Notes: generated from the sequence alone by a model not told the origin. Counted from the first letter of the stretch, positions 1-9,084 are shown. The stretch: DNA of 64,000 bases from Moorella glycerini (GCF_009735625.1 NZ_CP046244.1:2170001-2234000); one strand, 5' to 3'. Translations and numbers: made by a program.

Positions 1-300
1 CTCAGGCTGTTGAAGGAGCTAAAGCCCCAACTAATGCATATTAGCAGTGCCACTAATCTGGCTGAAGCCCATAAGACTTTTGATTCTGACACAAAGTTCC
101 AGTGTTGCATGCAGCCGGTGAACGATGTTCTAATAGCTACCCAAGAAGTTATGGCTGACAGAATAAAAGCTATATTACACGCTGCACCCGGGAGGAAACT
201 GGAAATTTGGGCTGATGCCCTCTATGAGGGCGACCATGATACCCTGGCGAAGGTTCGCTTGTGGTTGGAAACAGCCAGGAAAGTTTATCAACTAATTTAG
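1..300 (+). CDS. 3' end of an unidentified protein gene (partial)
   Basis: The reading frame is already open at base 1, so the true start probably lies outside the window; an in-frame TTG at 10 has no convincing ribosome site. About 99 residues are visible. The middle (a Met-Gln-Pro-Val-Asn stretch, then a segment reading EVMADRIKAIL) and the end (AKVRLWLETARKVYQ) loosely resemble the C-terminal barrel of MetE/UroD-superfamily proteins, in which a glycine-rich strand is followed by an E..A.RI..AL helix and a K(L/V)....E.AR.V helix. This is a weak family guess from memory. The gene lies just upstream of the alcohol dehydrogenase in the same direction and could be the promoter-proximal part of the same operon. 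Confidence 0.4.
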   Translation, partial: LRLLKELKPQLMHISSATNLAEAHKTFDSDTKFQCCMQPVNDVLIATQEVMADRIKAILHAAPGRKLEIWADALYEGDHDTLAKVRLWLETARKVYQLI

Positions 301-353
301 CTTTTATCGCCTGCGGCGATAAATATAAAAATTACTTTGGAGGTTGCAGTATC

Positions 354-1547
354 ATGCGGAACGTGTGGAAGTATGCTATTGCCGGGCAGGTTATTTTTGG
401 GCCCGATACTTTGACCGAGTTGCCATCGTGTTTAAAGAAATTAAATGTCAACAAGCCTTTTATAGTTACGGACAAAAATATCGGCGGTTCAAGAATAGGG
501 TTGAGGATAAAAGAGGTACTGGCAGGATTTGATTATGTTTTCTGGGATAACGGTATACCGGAACCAACGACGAGGACAGCTATAGCCGCGGCTGCCGTTT
601 TGCAAGAGCAAGGATGCGACGCAACCATCGGCCTGGGCGGCGGCAGCTCCATAGACGTTGCCAAAGCCGCGGCTATCCTGGCTACCTTTGGCGGCAACCC
701 GGCTGATTACTTTGACGAAAACAAGGTGCCGGGCCGGACCATTCCTATTATCGCCATTCCAACTACCGCCGGGACAGGTTCAGAGGTTACCCCGGTGTCG
801 GTCCTGGAAGACGAAGAAAGGGGCTTGAAAGGTGGTATAACTGACAATAATATCCGCCCCTGGGTGGCCATAGTTGATCCCTTATTGACTTTAAGCATGC
901 CCCCGCGGGTAACAGCGGAAACCGGCATTGATGCCCTTGGCCATGCCGTGGAGTCTTATATAGCTGTATCTAGTAAATACTTGCCCCCGGACAAAGATTA
1001 TATTTTCGGCGGTTCGACCGAATTAACCGAGGTCCTGGCAGAAAAAGCAATCGGCCTGGTGGCTAGAAACCTGCGCCTGGCAGTATTCCAGGGTCAAAAT
1101 GAAGAAGCCAGGTACAACATGTCTTTAGCAAGTTTAATCGCCGGGATGGCCTTTGGCAATTCCGGTCTCGGCCTGGTTCACGCATTTAGTTTCCCCCTGG
1201 CAAAACGCACTCACGCTTCCCATGGTTGTTTGATTGGCTTGATGTTGCCATATGTGGTGGACTTTAATTTAACGGCCTGTATGCCTAAACTGAAGCGCAT
1301 TGCTGAACTCTTCGGGGAAAGCGTAGCCGGCCTCTCTGCAATAGAAGCGGCCGGCAGGGGTGTGGCAGCTATTAAGAAGTTACAGGAAGATATCGGCATC
1401 GCCACCCGCCTGCGGGAAATAGGTATAAAAGAGGAAGAGCTACCTGCTATTGCCGCGGAAACCATAAAGATCGAGCGGTTGGTCAGGGGTAACCCGCGGC
1501 GAGTGACCGAAGCGGATCTGATTGAAATACTGAAGGCAGCGTTTTAA
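354..1547 (+). CDS. Iron-containing alcohol dehydrogenase (397 aa)
   Basis: NAD(P)-dependent oxidation of an alcohol or reduction of an aldehyde, cytoplasmic. The N-terminal half carries the nucleotide-binding GLGGGSSIDVAKA motif (about residues 93-106). The metal-binding histidines of the group III family are seen in GIDALGHAVESY and in the segment HASHG. The length matches the family. The frame stays open back to 261, but I chose ATG 354 because TTTGGAGG stands just upstream. It is the first recognisable gene of a + strand run continuing into the E1alpha/E1beta/E2 genes with gaps of 23-25 bp, so it is probably co-transcribed. In acetoin or butanediol catabolism such an enzyme would dispose of acetaldehyde; that role is inference, as substrates cannot be read from sequence. 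Confidence 0.9.
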   Translation: MRNVWKYAIAGQVIFGPDTLTELPSCLKKLNVNKPFIVTDKNIGGSRIGLRIKEVLAGFDYVFWDNGIPEPTTRTAIAAAAVLQEQGCDATIGLGGGSSIDVAKAAAILATFGGNPADYFDENKVPGRTIPIIAIPTTAGTGSEVTPVSVLEDEERGLKGGITDNNIRPWVAIVDPLLTLSMPPRVTAETGIDALGHAVESYIAVSSKYLPPDKDYIFGGSTELTEVLAEKAIGLVARNLRLAVFQGQNEEARYNMSLASLIAGMAFGNSGLGLVHAFSFPLAKRTHASHGCLIGLMLPYVVDFNLTACMPKLKRIAELFGESVAGLSAIEAAGRGVAAIKKLQEDIGIATRLREIGIKEEELPAIAAETIKIERLVRGNPRRVTEADLIEILKAAF

Positions 1548-1571
1548 TTCATTTTTTGAGGGGGCATAAAA

Positions 1572-2549
1572 GTGGACGTGACAACATCTTTGTCAAAAGA
1601 GCAACTAACAAAAATGTATTATGACATGTGGATTATCCGTAATTTTGAGGAGAATTTGCTTGATTTATACCAGAAAAACCTGGCCTACGGCGGCATGCAT
1701 GTCAGCGTTGGTGAAGAAGCAATTGCCGTCGGTGCCTGCGCTAATTTAAAGCGGGAGGATACCATTGTCACCAGCCACCGCGGTCACGGTCATTGTATTG
1801 CCAAAGGGGCCGACTTGAAAGGCATGATGGCCGAGCTCCTGGCTCGCAAAGATGGCCTCTGCAAGGGTAAAGGCGGTTCCCAGCATATCGTCGATATGTC
1901 TGTGGGCGTCCTGGGGGCGCAGGGTATAGTCGGCGCAGGCTGCGGCATTGCCGTAGGTTCGGCCCTCTCGTTTAAGATCCGGGGACAGAAAAACGTATGC
2001 GTAAATTTCTTCGGTGATGGTGCCGCCAATACCGGGAGTTTTCATGAATCCTTGAATATGGCTGCCTTGTACAGCCTGCCGGTAGTTTTTATCTGCGAAA
2101 ATAATGGTTATGCGGTCAGTACCTCATTCGCTCGTTCGACTAAAATTGACAAGATATCCGTTAGAGCCGGCAGTTATGGCATGCCCGGCGTGACAATTGA
2201 TGGTAACAATATCTTCGAAGTCTACAAGACTGTAGGGGAAGCAGTCGAACGTGCCCGCCAGGGTGATGGCCCGACCCTGATTGAAGCAGTTACCTACCGC
2301 TGGTATGGCCATTATGTAGGCGACCCCTGCACTTACCGGCCGCCGGGAGAACTGGAAAGGTGGAAGGAAAAGGACCCGATTTTATTCCTGGAAAAATACC
2401 TGCTGGCAAATAAACTTTGCCGCCAGGAGGAGATCGATGGGTTAAAGGCTGCTGCCGGGAAAGCCATTGCTGAAGCCCTGGATTATGCCCTGGCCAGCCC
2501 GGAGCCGGAACCTGCCGATCTATTCACAGACGTTTACTTTGAAAAATAA
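1572..2549 (+). CDS. acoA: 2-oxoacid/acetoin dehydrogenase E1 component, alpha subunit (325 aa)
   Basis: Thiamine-diphosphate-dependent E1 alpha chain. It decarboxylates a 2-oxoacid or cleaves acetoin and passes the acyl group to the lipoyl E2. The TPP motif GDGAANTGSFHESLN ... ENN is intact around residues 146-180, and the phosphorylation-loop-like SHRGHGH and KGKGGSQH segments are present. GTG 1572 is used, after a TGAGGGGG ribosome site. E1beta follows 25 bp downstream and E2 after that, the usual order for acetoin dehydrogenase (acoABC) and for branched or pyruvate complexes. Acetoin dehydrogenase is the better guess because alpha and beta are separate, both are short, and dehydrogenases flank them. 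No E3 gene is present in the window. Confidence 0.85.
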   Translation: MDVTTSLSKEQLTKMYYDMWIIRNFEENLLDLYQKNLAYGGMHVSVGEEAIAVGACANLKREDTIVTSHRGHGHCIAKGADLKGMMAELLARKDGLCKGKGGSQHIVDMSVGVLGAQGIVGAGCGIAVGSALSFKIRGQKNVCVNFFGDGAANTGSFHESLNMAALYSLPVVFICENNGYAVSTSFARSTKIDKISVRAGSYGMPGVTIDGNNIFEVYKTVGEAVERARQGDGPTLIEAVTYRWYGHYVGDPCTYRPPGELERWKEKDPILFLEKYLLANKLCRQEEIDGLKAAAGKAIAEALDYALASPEPEPADLFTDVYFEK

Positions 2550-2574
2550 ATGGGGGAAGGGGTCGTAGACAATA

Positions 2575-3555
2575 ATGCGACAGATTACCATGGCCGAAGC
2601 CATTAATGAAGCTTTGCGGGAAGAGATGCGCAAAGATCCAAATATGTTCATCCTGGGGGAAGAGATAGGATTGCGCGGCGGTGCCTTTACGTGCACCAAG
2701 GGGTTAATGGAGGAATTTCCCGGCCGGGTCCTGGATACCCCTATTTCTGAGTCCGCCATAGCAGGAGCAGCCTATGGAGCCGCCCTTACCGGGACCAAGG
2801 CCGTAGCCGAATTCATGTTTTCTGATTTCAGCTTTATCGCTATGGACCAGATAATCAATTCCGCCGCCAAGAGCCGCTACATGTTTGGCGGCCAGGCAAC
2901 TATACCGGTAGTCTTCCGCATGTCCAGCGGTTCCGGGCGCCAGCAGGCGGCCCAGCACTCCCAGAGCCTGGAGGTACTCTATGCCCATATCCCGGGTTTA
3001 AAGGTGATTATGCCTTCTACTCCTTATGATGCCAAAGGCTTGCTTAAAGCGGCTATCAATGATTATAATCCTGTGGTCTTCCTGGAACCCCGCGTCCTGT
3101 ATTTTAAAAAAGGCGAAGTGCCGGAGCAAGAGTATACTATCCCTATCGGCAAAGGCGATATCAAGCGTAGTGGTGAAGATGTTACGGTAGTGGCTACCGG
3201 GGTGATGGTAGAAAGGTCCCTGGCCGTAGCCGAAAAGTTAGGCCGGGAGGGCATAAGCGTCGAAGTAATCGACCCGCGGACTATAAGACCCCTGGATACG
3301 GAGTTAATTGTGGCATCCGTTAAAAAAACGGGCCGCCTGATAGTAGTCCACGAAGCACCGCGAACTTACGGGATGGCCGGCGAGATTATCGCCCTGGTCA
3401 TGGAACAGGCTTTTGACTACTTGAACGCGCCCCCGCAGCGGGTGGCGGGTCATGACGTGCCCATCCCCTATAACCGCAACCTGGAAAGGCTGGCCATTCC
3501 TTTGGAAGAAGATATTGAAGCTGCGGTACGGAAATCCCTGAAGTATGCATTTTAG
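2575..3555 (+). CDS. acoB: 2-oxoacid/acetoin dehydrogenase E1 component, beta subunit (326 aa)
   Basis: Partner of the preceding E1 alpha chain; the two form an alpha2beta2 tetramer with TPP at the interface. The protein begins MRQITMAEAINEAL and shows the family features LGEEIG, GRVLDTPISE and the C-terminal transketolase domain (EVIDPRTIRPLD, about residue 225). ATG 2575 follows a GGGGAAGGGG-type ribosome site. Its length equals typical AcoB and PdhB. It is translationally close to alpha (25 bp) and E2 (23 bp), so the three are expected to be made together. Confidence 0.87.
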   Translation: MRQITMAEAINEALREEMRKDPNMFILGEEIGLRGGAFTCTKGLMEEFPGRVLDTPISESAIAGAAYGAALTGTKAVAEFMFSDFSFIAMDQIINSAAKSRYMFGGQATIPVVFRMSSGSGRQQAAQHSQSLEVLYAHIPGLKVIMPSTPYDAKGLLKAAINDYNPVVFLEPRVLYFKKGEVPEQEYTIPIGKGDIKRSGEDVTVVATGVMVERSLAVAEKLGREGISVEVIDPRTIRPLDTELIVASVKKTGRLIVVHEAPRTYGMAGEIIALVMEQAFDYLNAPPQRVAGHDVPIPYNRNLERLAIPLEEDIEAAVRKSLKYAF

Positions 3556-3578
3556 AAGCATAAGGAGGCATAACAACT

Positions 3579-4733
3579 TTGGCTACCCTGGTTCTTTTAC
3601 CCAAGCTCGGTGTTACCATGGAAGAAGGAAAAATCGTTAACTGGTGCAAGCAGGAGGGGGAAGAAGTAAATGAAGGCGACATTCTCTTTGAAATTGAAAC
3701 CGATAAAGTAACCATGGAAGTAGAAGCCAGGGAGGCAGGTATTCTGCGGAAGATTCTCATTGCCGAAGGTGAAACGGTGCCGGTAACTACCCCCGTGGCC
3801 ATTATCGGCTCGGCCGATGAAGATATCAGCGAGTTATTAGGTAGCGGCGACCATGTACAAACAAACGCCGGCCAGGCAAGGGGGGCAGCAATGCCGGGGA
3901 TTGAAGAAGAAAGACCGGGAGCAGCACCAAAAGATAAACCCATCCTGGCCACACCCCGGGCGAAGAAATTGGCCCGGGAGAAAGGTGTTGACCTCAGCAA
4001 AATTGAGGGCTCCGGAGAAAATGGACGGATTATTGAGGAAGATGTAATCAAATACCTGGAGTCGACCTCCGCACAAAAGGATTCTATCCCCCTGGAAGGC
4101 ATCAGGAAGATCATAGCCGAGCGGTTATCCCGGAGCGCCCAGGAACGTCCCCATGTTTACTTTACCAGAGAAATAGATATGGCAACCTGCCTCAAGCTCA
4201 AGGATGAGCTTAATTATAAAGTAACCCTGACCGATTTCTTTGTCTATGCCGTGTCCCGGGCCTTACGCGAGTACCCGGCGATCAATGTTACCCTGGTGGG
4301 AGATGAAATCCTCCGGCATGCTGAAGTGAATGTTGGTATTGCCGTGGATGCCGGTAGAGGTTTAATCGTGCCGGTAATTAAAAACGCCGATAAGAAATCC
4401 CTCCAGGAAATTGCCGCTGAACGCACCAGCCTGGTGCAGCTGGCCCGGGAAGGCAAATTAGCAGCCGACCAGGTAGAGGGAGGAACATTTACCGTTAGCA
4501 ACCTGGGCATGTACGGCGTAGATGAGTTTACGGCCATTATTAATCCCCCCGAGAGCGCCATCCTGGCTGTCGGCGCTACCAGAAAGCGCCTGGTAGTAAG
4601 CGGGGAAGGGGATATCAGGATCAGGCCGGTAGCTAAAGTCACCCTGGCGGTAGATCACCGGGTCATTGACGGCGCCCTGGCGGCCAGGTTCTTGCAGGCA
4701 GTGACAGGGCTTTTAGAAAGCATTTCCCTGTGA
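3579..4733 (+). CDS. acoC: Dihydrolipoamide acyltransferase E2 (384 aa)
   Basis: Core subunit of the complex: accepts the acyl group from E1 on a lipoyl-lysine and transfers it to CoA. Domain order: an N-terminal lipoyl domain with the modified lysine in ETDKVTMEVEA (about residue 44); a linker; a peripheral-subunit-binding domain (about 125-160, TPRAKKLAREKGVDLS); and a C-terminal catalytic domain ending with the active-site DHRVIDGALAARFL. TTG 3579 is the start, with AGGAGG upstream. A single lipoyl domain and about 384 residues fit the acetoin and lower-GC Gram-positive E2 group. The E3 partner must come from elsewhere in the genome. Confidence 0.88.
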   Translation: MATLVLLPKLGVTMEEGKIVNWCKQEGEEVNEGDILFEIETDKVTMEVEAREAGILRKILIAEGETVPVTTPVAIIGSADEDISELLGSGDHVQTNAGQARGAAMPGIEEERPGAAPKDKPILATPRAKKLAREKGVDLSKIEGSGENGRIIEEDVIKYLESTSAQKDSIPLEGIRKIIAERLSRSAQERPHVYFTREIDMATCLKLKDELNYKVTLTDFFVYAVSRALREYPAINVTLVGDEILRHAEVNVGIAVDAGRGLIVPVIKNADKKSLQEIAAERTSLVQLAREGKLAADQVEGGTFTVSNLGMYGVDEFTAIINPPESAILAVGATRKRLVVSGEGDIRIRPVAKVTLAVDHRVIDGALAARFLQAVTGLLESISL

Positions 4734-4777
4734 CCGGCTTCCCAACTGCTATCAATTTTGAAAAAGAGGTAAAAGGA

Positions 4778-5956
4778 ATGAGTAACGCCGAACTAGAGCG
4801 CCTGGTAGAGGAAATGGTCGAGGTTGTCCATAGTGATCGCAATGCATACAACGCCCGGTTCTGGCGGCCCCAGCCACCCTGGGCTAGGGGTAACTGGCGC
4901 GGCCTGCCGGCCCTGCGGGCTGGCGGCCCGGTACCCTTTGTAGTAGAACCTGATATTTCCCTGTGGGCCGTCATCCTCGGCCTGGATATACCGCGTTTCT
5001 GGAGCGAGCCCGAGGCTTACCTCGCCGGCCAGCTAAAGATGAACCTGCATAAATTCAGGGTTTTTCAGGATAATACTCATTTTACCGGCGAGGTAACCCC
5101 CTGGCCGGGGGTTGTTTTTGAATTAAGTTTATTTGGCATTCCCGTTGTCTGGCATGAAGATCGCGGTCCCTGGATTGCCAGTGAACCGGTGTTAAAGGAA
5201 TATGATGACCTGGACAGGTTGGAGATGCCCGATTTTTATAAGAGCGGGCTGATGCCCCGGGTCCATGAATTCTATGAACGCTTTAATGAAATAGTTAAAG
5301 GCAGGTTACCGGTGATTTTCCCGGACTGGGTGTTTGGCCCCTTTGGCGTGGCCATGCACCTGCGGGGCATGCAAAACTTACTGATGGATACCATCCTCAA
5401 TCCTGAATGGGTACAACGCTTATTACGCTTTATTGTTGACGCCCATAAAGAATGGAGCAAGGCCAGGGCTAAATTTATCGGCCAGCCCATTACCAAGGCT
5501 AAATTATATAACGATGAAATAGACGGCAATGTCATCAGCCCGGCCCTCTATCAAGACGCTATTTTACCTTACGAACGGGAATTAAGCGATTTTCATGGGG
5601 GTATTGTCTACTTTCATAGCTGTGGCAATTTGACTAAACTACTACCCGTAATCAGGAAGCTCCCGGACCTGGAAATGCTCCATATCTCGCCGTGGACAGA
5701 TCCGGGAGAGGCGTTAAAGTTATTTGCCCCGGAAGTGGCCTTTGATGTTTGCCTGGACCCGGTGGACGATGTAATTGAAGCCAGCGAGGAGCAGATGCAA
5801 AGCAAGCTGGAATACCTGGTCAATTCCCTGCGGGGTAAAGCAGCCTTCAGTATCCGGGCCGATGCCTTCCAGGTGATGAATGACCATCCGGAAGATGATT
5901 ACAAGAAAATTTTACGCTGGTGTGAAATTGCCAGGCTGGTAACCGGGCAAAGTTAA
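4778..5956 (+). CDS. Uroporphyrinogen decarboxylase-family protein (392 aa)
   Basis: Member of the URO-D TIM-barrel superfamily, which includes HemE and the corrinoid-linked methyltransferases MtaA, MtbA and CmuA. Residues supporting this are the barrel strands around FPDWVFGPFGVAMHLRGM, FHSCGN (about residue 290) and LHISPWTDPGE. The frame opens at GTG 4730, overlapping the E2 stop, but ATG 4778 has an AAGAGGT site 7 bases upstream and gives the more usual N-terminus. There are no heme-synthesis genes and no corrinoid protein nearby. The protein therefore probably acts on a substrate of this catabolic operon; many such divergent members in acetogens are unassigned. Function is not inferred further. 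Confidence 0.75.
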   Translation: MSNAELERLVEEMVEVVHSDRNAYNARFWRPQPPWARGNWRGLPALRAGGPVPFVVEPDISLWAVILGLDIPRFWSEPEAYLAGQLKMNLHKFRVFQDNTHFTGEVTPWPGVVFELSLFGIPVVWHEDRGPWIASEPVLKEYDDLDRLEMPDFYKSGLMPRVHEFYERFNEIVKGRLPVIFPDWVFGPFGVAMHLRGMQNLLMDTILNPEWVQRLLRFIVDAHKEWSKARAKFIGQPITKAKLYNDEIDGNVISPALYQDAILPYERELSDFHGGIVYFHSCGNLTKLLPVIRKLPDLEMLHISPWTDPGEALKLFAPEVAFDVCLDPVDDVIEASEEQMQSKLEYLVNSLRGKAAFSIRADAFQVMNDHPEDDYKKILRWCEIARLVTGQS

Positions 5957-5976
5957 CAAGGCGAAGGAGAGGAAAA

Positions 5977-6744
5977 ATGTTTAATGGCCTTTTAGATCTA
6001 GGTATAGAGGGAAAGGTTGCCGTTATCACCGGTGCCGGACGCGGTGTGGGCCGCGCCACAGCCAGGGTTTTTGCTGCCGCAGGGGCAAAGGTAGTTGCTG
6101 TAGATATAGATGCTGATGAACTTAACAATACTATGTCGCAATTACCTAACAATCCAGATCTTCATTTGCGTTTGGTCAAAGATCTATCGCAAGTAGAAGA
6201 ATGTGAAGACGTGGTAAAGGTAACGGAAAGTACTTATGGCCGGCTGGATATCCTGGTAAATATTGCCGCTATTATCCTGCGTATCCCCCTGGACCAGGTA
6301 GATGAAGCCTCCTGGCAACGAACCCATGATGTAAATCTGAAGAGCCAATTTTTCCTTGCCCGGGCTGCTGCTGAGGTAATGAAAAAGGCTAAATACGGAC
6401 GGATCATCAATTTTTCCTCTCAGGGTGCCCATACCGGCGGTTTCGATAATTCAATTGTTTATAACACCTTTAAAGGTGCCGTGTTAACCCTTACGCGCGG
6501 CCTGGCCCGCCAGTATGCCGCCGATGGCATATGTGTTAACACCATTGCCCCCGGTCCGATAAATACCCGAATGATGGCCAACCTTCCTCCCGAAAGATTA
6601 CAGGAGTTTTTAAACCTCGTCCCGTTAAAGCGCATGGCCGAACCGGAAGAAATAGCTTTATGCGCTTTGTTCCTTGCCAGTAAATGGGCGAGCTATATTA
6701 CAGGAGCTGTCCTTGATGTGAACGGTGGCCTTTATATGAGGTAG
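5977..6744 (+). CDS. Short-chain dehydrogenase/reductase (255 aa)
   Basis: Classical SDR oxidoreductase. The Rossmann motif TGAGRGVGRATA lies at about residues 15-26, the NIAA segment (NNAG equivalent) near 90, the catalytic Ser in NFSSQGAHT (about 145) and the catalytic Tyr-Lys in YNTFKG (about 158-162). The length is typical. ATG 5977 follows AAGGAGAGG. It sits 20 bp after the UroD-family gene and 68 bp before a second SDR, so two oxidation or reduction steps of one pathway are likely. The substrate could be a hydroxyacid, acetoin/butanediol or a cyclic alcohol; nothing in the sequence decides. Confidence 0.85.
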   Translation: MFNGLLDLGIEGKVAVITGAGRGVGRATARVFAAAGAKVVAVDIDADELNNTMSQLPNNPDLHLRLVKDLSQVEECEDVVKVTESTYGRLDILVNIAAIILRIPLDQVDEASWQRTHDVNLKSQFFLARAAAEVMKKAKYGRIINFSSQGAHTGGFDNSIVYNTFKGAVLTLTRGLARQYAADGICVNTIAPGPINTRMMANLPPERLQEFLNLVPLKRMAEPEEIALCALFLASKWASYITGAVLDVNGGLYMR

Positions 6745-6812
6745 TTATCTTGAGAAAGAAGAGGCGTTTTTTTCGAGAGGCATGAAAAACCTGTTTATGA
6801 GGTGGAACAGTT

Positions 6813-7547
6813 ATGCTTGCAGGAAGAGTTGCTATTATTACCGGTTCGGGACGGGGTATTGGCAGGGAAATGGCTGCCAGGTTCGTTAACCGGGGGGCGA
6901 AAGTAGTCGTAGCTGATTTATATAATGCTCCAGAAACCGCCAGGGAAATAGGCGATGCAGGGCAGGCTATAGGTATTACTGTAGACGTTTCAAAGGTTAA
7001 AAGCATTCAAGAAATGGTAGAGATTACTCTAAAAACTTACGGCAGGATTGATATCCTGGTGAATAATGCCGGCATATGCCCGACGACACCCCTGGATAAA
7101 ATTACCGAAGAAGAGTGGGATCAAGTTTTAGCCGTCAATCTCAAAAGCTGTTTTTTCTGTTCGCAGGCAGTGGCAGAGATTATGAAGGGCCAGCAATACG
7201 GGAGAATAATTAACATCTCTTCCTTTGCCGGCCGGGCCGGGGGTATAGCACCGGGTTGTCATTATTCGGCTTCGAAAGCCGGCATTATCGGGTTAACTAA
7301 AGCTTTAGCCCGGCTGTTAGCTCCCTATAATATTACGGTCAATGCCATAGCGCCCGGTACTATGGTTAGCGAAATGACCCGAGCCTTTTCTGAAGAAAAA
7401 ATGGAAGAGATCCTAGCGGCCATACCTCTGGGCAAGCTGGGGCAGCCCTGGCATGTGGCCGAGATGGCCGTCTACCTGGCTTCAGATGCAGCTGAGTGGA
7501 TCACCGGCGCCACCATTGATATTAATGGCGGCATGTATATGGCCTAG
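6813..7547 (+). CDS. Short-chain dehydrogenase/reductase, FabG-like (244 aa)
   Basis: Second SDR of the operon. TGSGRGIGREMA forms the nucleotide-binding turn, NNAG is intact (about residue 84), SSFAG carries the catalytic serine and YSASKAG the catalytic Tyr and Lys. It ends with the INGGMYM tail shared with its neighbour. ATG 6813 follows a GAGGTGG site. It is closer to the FabG consensus than the preceding SDR, but it lies in a catabolic context with no fatty-acid genes. A role as 2-hydroxyacid or diol dehydrogenase feeding the TPP complex is a reasonable inference. Confidence 0.87.
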   Translation: MLAGRVAIITGSGRGIGREMAARFVNRGAKVVVADLYNAPETAREIGDAGQAIGITVDVSKVKSIQEMVEITLKTYGRIDILVNNAGICPTTPLDKITEEEWDQVLAVNLKSCFFCSQAVAEIMKGQQYGRIINISSFAGRAGGIAPGCHYSASKAGIIGLTKALARLLAPYNITVNAIAPGTMVSEMTRAFSEEKMEEILAAIPLGKLGQPWHVAEMAVYLASDAAEWITGATIDINGGMYMA

Positions 7548-7597
7548 GCATTTTGGGAGCGGGATTATTTATTGCCGGGCCGGGAGGGAAGTCTTAA

Positions 7598-8875
7598 GTG
7601 AATTGCCAGATCAATCTGCCTTACGGAACCGACAAACTTACCTTTCATATTCCCGAAGAAAAAATAGCAGCAGTTTTGTCACCTGGTGGCGTGGAAGAGA
7701 TACCTCCTACGCAAGAAGAGATCCTGAGGGCGTTAGCAAATCCTATCGGTTGCCAGGCACTGAGCAAGATAGGGTCACCGACGACCAAGGTAGTGATTCT
7801 TTGCGACGACAACACCCGGCTGACGCCGGCCAATCTTATTGTCCCCGCTATGCTTCAAGAATTAGCCGGCGCCGGCGTCCGCAAGGAAAACATGAAAATC
7901 ATTATGGCCCTGGGCACCCACCGGCCTATGACACCGGAAGAGCTGAAACACAAATTAGGTGCCGGAGTTGTTGCTGAGGTTGAAGTAATAAACCATGATT
8001 TCCGCAATCCGGCTGCACTTCATGATTTCGGCCTGACGGAAAACGGCACGCCGGTGAAGGTAAACCGCCTGGTGCTGGCAGCAGATGTCGTTATCGGTAT
8101 TGGGAGCATCGTTCCCCATCATATTCCTGGATACAGCGGCGGGGCCAAAATTGTCCAGCCCGGCATATGTGGGGAGGATACCACGGCGGCCACCCATCTC
8201 TTGAGTGTGCGTACCCGGCGCAACATGCTGGGCATAGTAGAAAATAGGGTACGGGAAGAGATGGAGGCCATAGCCGACAAAGCGGGAGTAAAATACGTCT
8301 TTAATACGGTCCTGGACCCCCAGGGGCGGGTGGTTAAAGCCTTCTTTGGTGATATACGCCAGGCTTTCCGCGCCGGGGTGGAGACCAGCCGTCGGGTTTA
8401 TGGCATTCCTGCCCCGGGGCGGACGCCCATTGTCCTGGCCAGCTCTCATCCCTGCGACCTGGAGTTCTGGCAGGCCCACAAGACATTATACCCGTGCGAT
8501 ATGCTCGTGGAAGAGGGCGGCAGCATAATTATTGTCACTCCCTGCCCGGAAGGAGTGGCGGTCACCCACCCGGAGATGCTGGAATTTGCCGGCCAGAGCC
8601 CGGAGGATATTGACGCCCAAATTGAGGAGGGGATTATAAAGGATAAGGTGGCGGGAGCGCTGGCCCTGGCCTGGGCCAAGGTGCGCCGGCATGCCGAGGT
8701 TTGCCTGGTTTCCCATGGTATCGGCCCCGAGATGGCGGCCAAACTGGGCTTTAAACACGCTGCTACAGTGGAAGAAGCTCTGGACCAGGCCTGGGAGCGG
8801 CTGGGGAAAGGAGCCAAGGTGACGGTGTTAACCCATGGTGCCGACACTCTGCCGTTGCTACCGGAAGATGTCTAA
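7598..8875 (+). CDS. larA: LarA-family nickel-pincer racemase / 2-hydroxyacid epimerase (425 aa)
   Basis: LarA-type enzymes invert 2-hydroxyacids using a nickel-pincer nucleotide covalently attached to a lysine. The N-terminal domain shows DDNTRLTP and GTHRPMT (a metal/substrate histidine). These are followed by the HHIPGYSGGAK segment, which holds a ligand histidine and the cofactor-binding lysine. The length (425) matches LarA. GTG 7598 follows a GGGAGG site. It ends the operon. None of the cofactor genes larB, larC or larE is in the window. Lactate is only one possibility; LarA homologs act on other 2-hydroxyacids, fitting a route in which an SDR then oxidises one isomer. Confidence 0.82.
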   Translation: MNCQINLPYGTDKLTFHIPEEKIAAVLSPGGVEEIPPTQEEILRALANPIGCQALSKIGSPTTKVVILCDDNTRLTPANLIVPAMLQELAGAGVRKENMKIIMALGTHRPMTPEELKHKLGAGVVAEVEVINHDFRNPAALHDFGLTENGTPVKVNRLVLAADVVIGIGSIVPHHIPGYSGGAKIVQPGICGEDTTAATHLLSVRTRRNMLGIVENRVREEMEAIADKAGVKYVFNTVLDPQGRVVKAFFGDIRQAFRAGVETSRRVYGIPAPGRTPIVLASSHPCDLEFWQAHKTLYPCDMLVEEGGSIIIVTPCPEGVAVTHPEMLEFAGQSPEDIDAQIEEGIIKDKVAGALALAWAKVRRHAEVCLVSHGIGPEMAAKLGFKHAATVEEALDQAWERLGKGAKVTVLTHGADTLPLLPEDV

Positions 8876-9055
8876 AGCAGGGGCCAACTCCAAAAAGGTG
8901 AATTTTGCTCTGCTGCGCTCCTTAAATCGTCCAGTGGCCTCGGAGCCCGGCCCCGTTTATGTGGTGGAAAACCTGGATGTCTTCAGTGTCCTACTGGCAG
9001 TTAACGCGGCGGATCTGATCTGCCGGCTGGCCAGCCAAATATGCCGTCTGGATCC

Positions 9056-9084
9056 TTGACATTTATACTGTCATGCTGTATGCT
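9056..9084 (+). promoter_or_regulatory. Sigma-A promoter with operator-like repeats for the TA module at 9106
   Basis: TTGACA (9056-9061), a 17-bp spacer and TATGCT (9079-9084). Two repeat features overlap it: an inverted repeat TGACA/TGTCA (9057-9061 and 9069-9073) and a tandem ATGCTGT pair (9073-9086). Both are the kind of site a ribbon-helix-helix antitoxin binds for autorepression. The promoter rules out the upstream in-frame ATG at 9073 as start. Confidence 0.75.

Noticed and set aside
8868-9059. Small ORF overlapping the larA stop (MSKAGANSKKVNF...)
   Set aside because: No ribosome site, no family resemblance, and it ends at the -35 box of the next promoter; treated as chance or a remnant.
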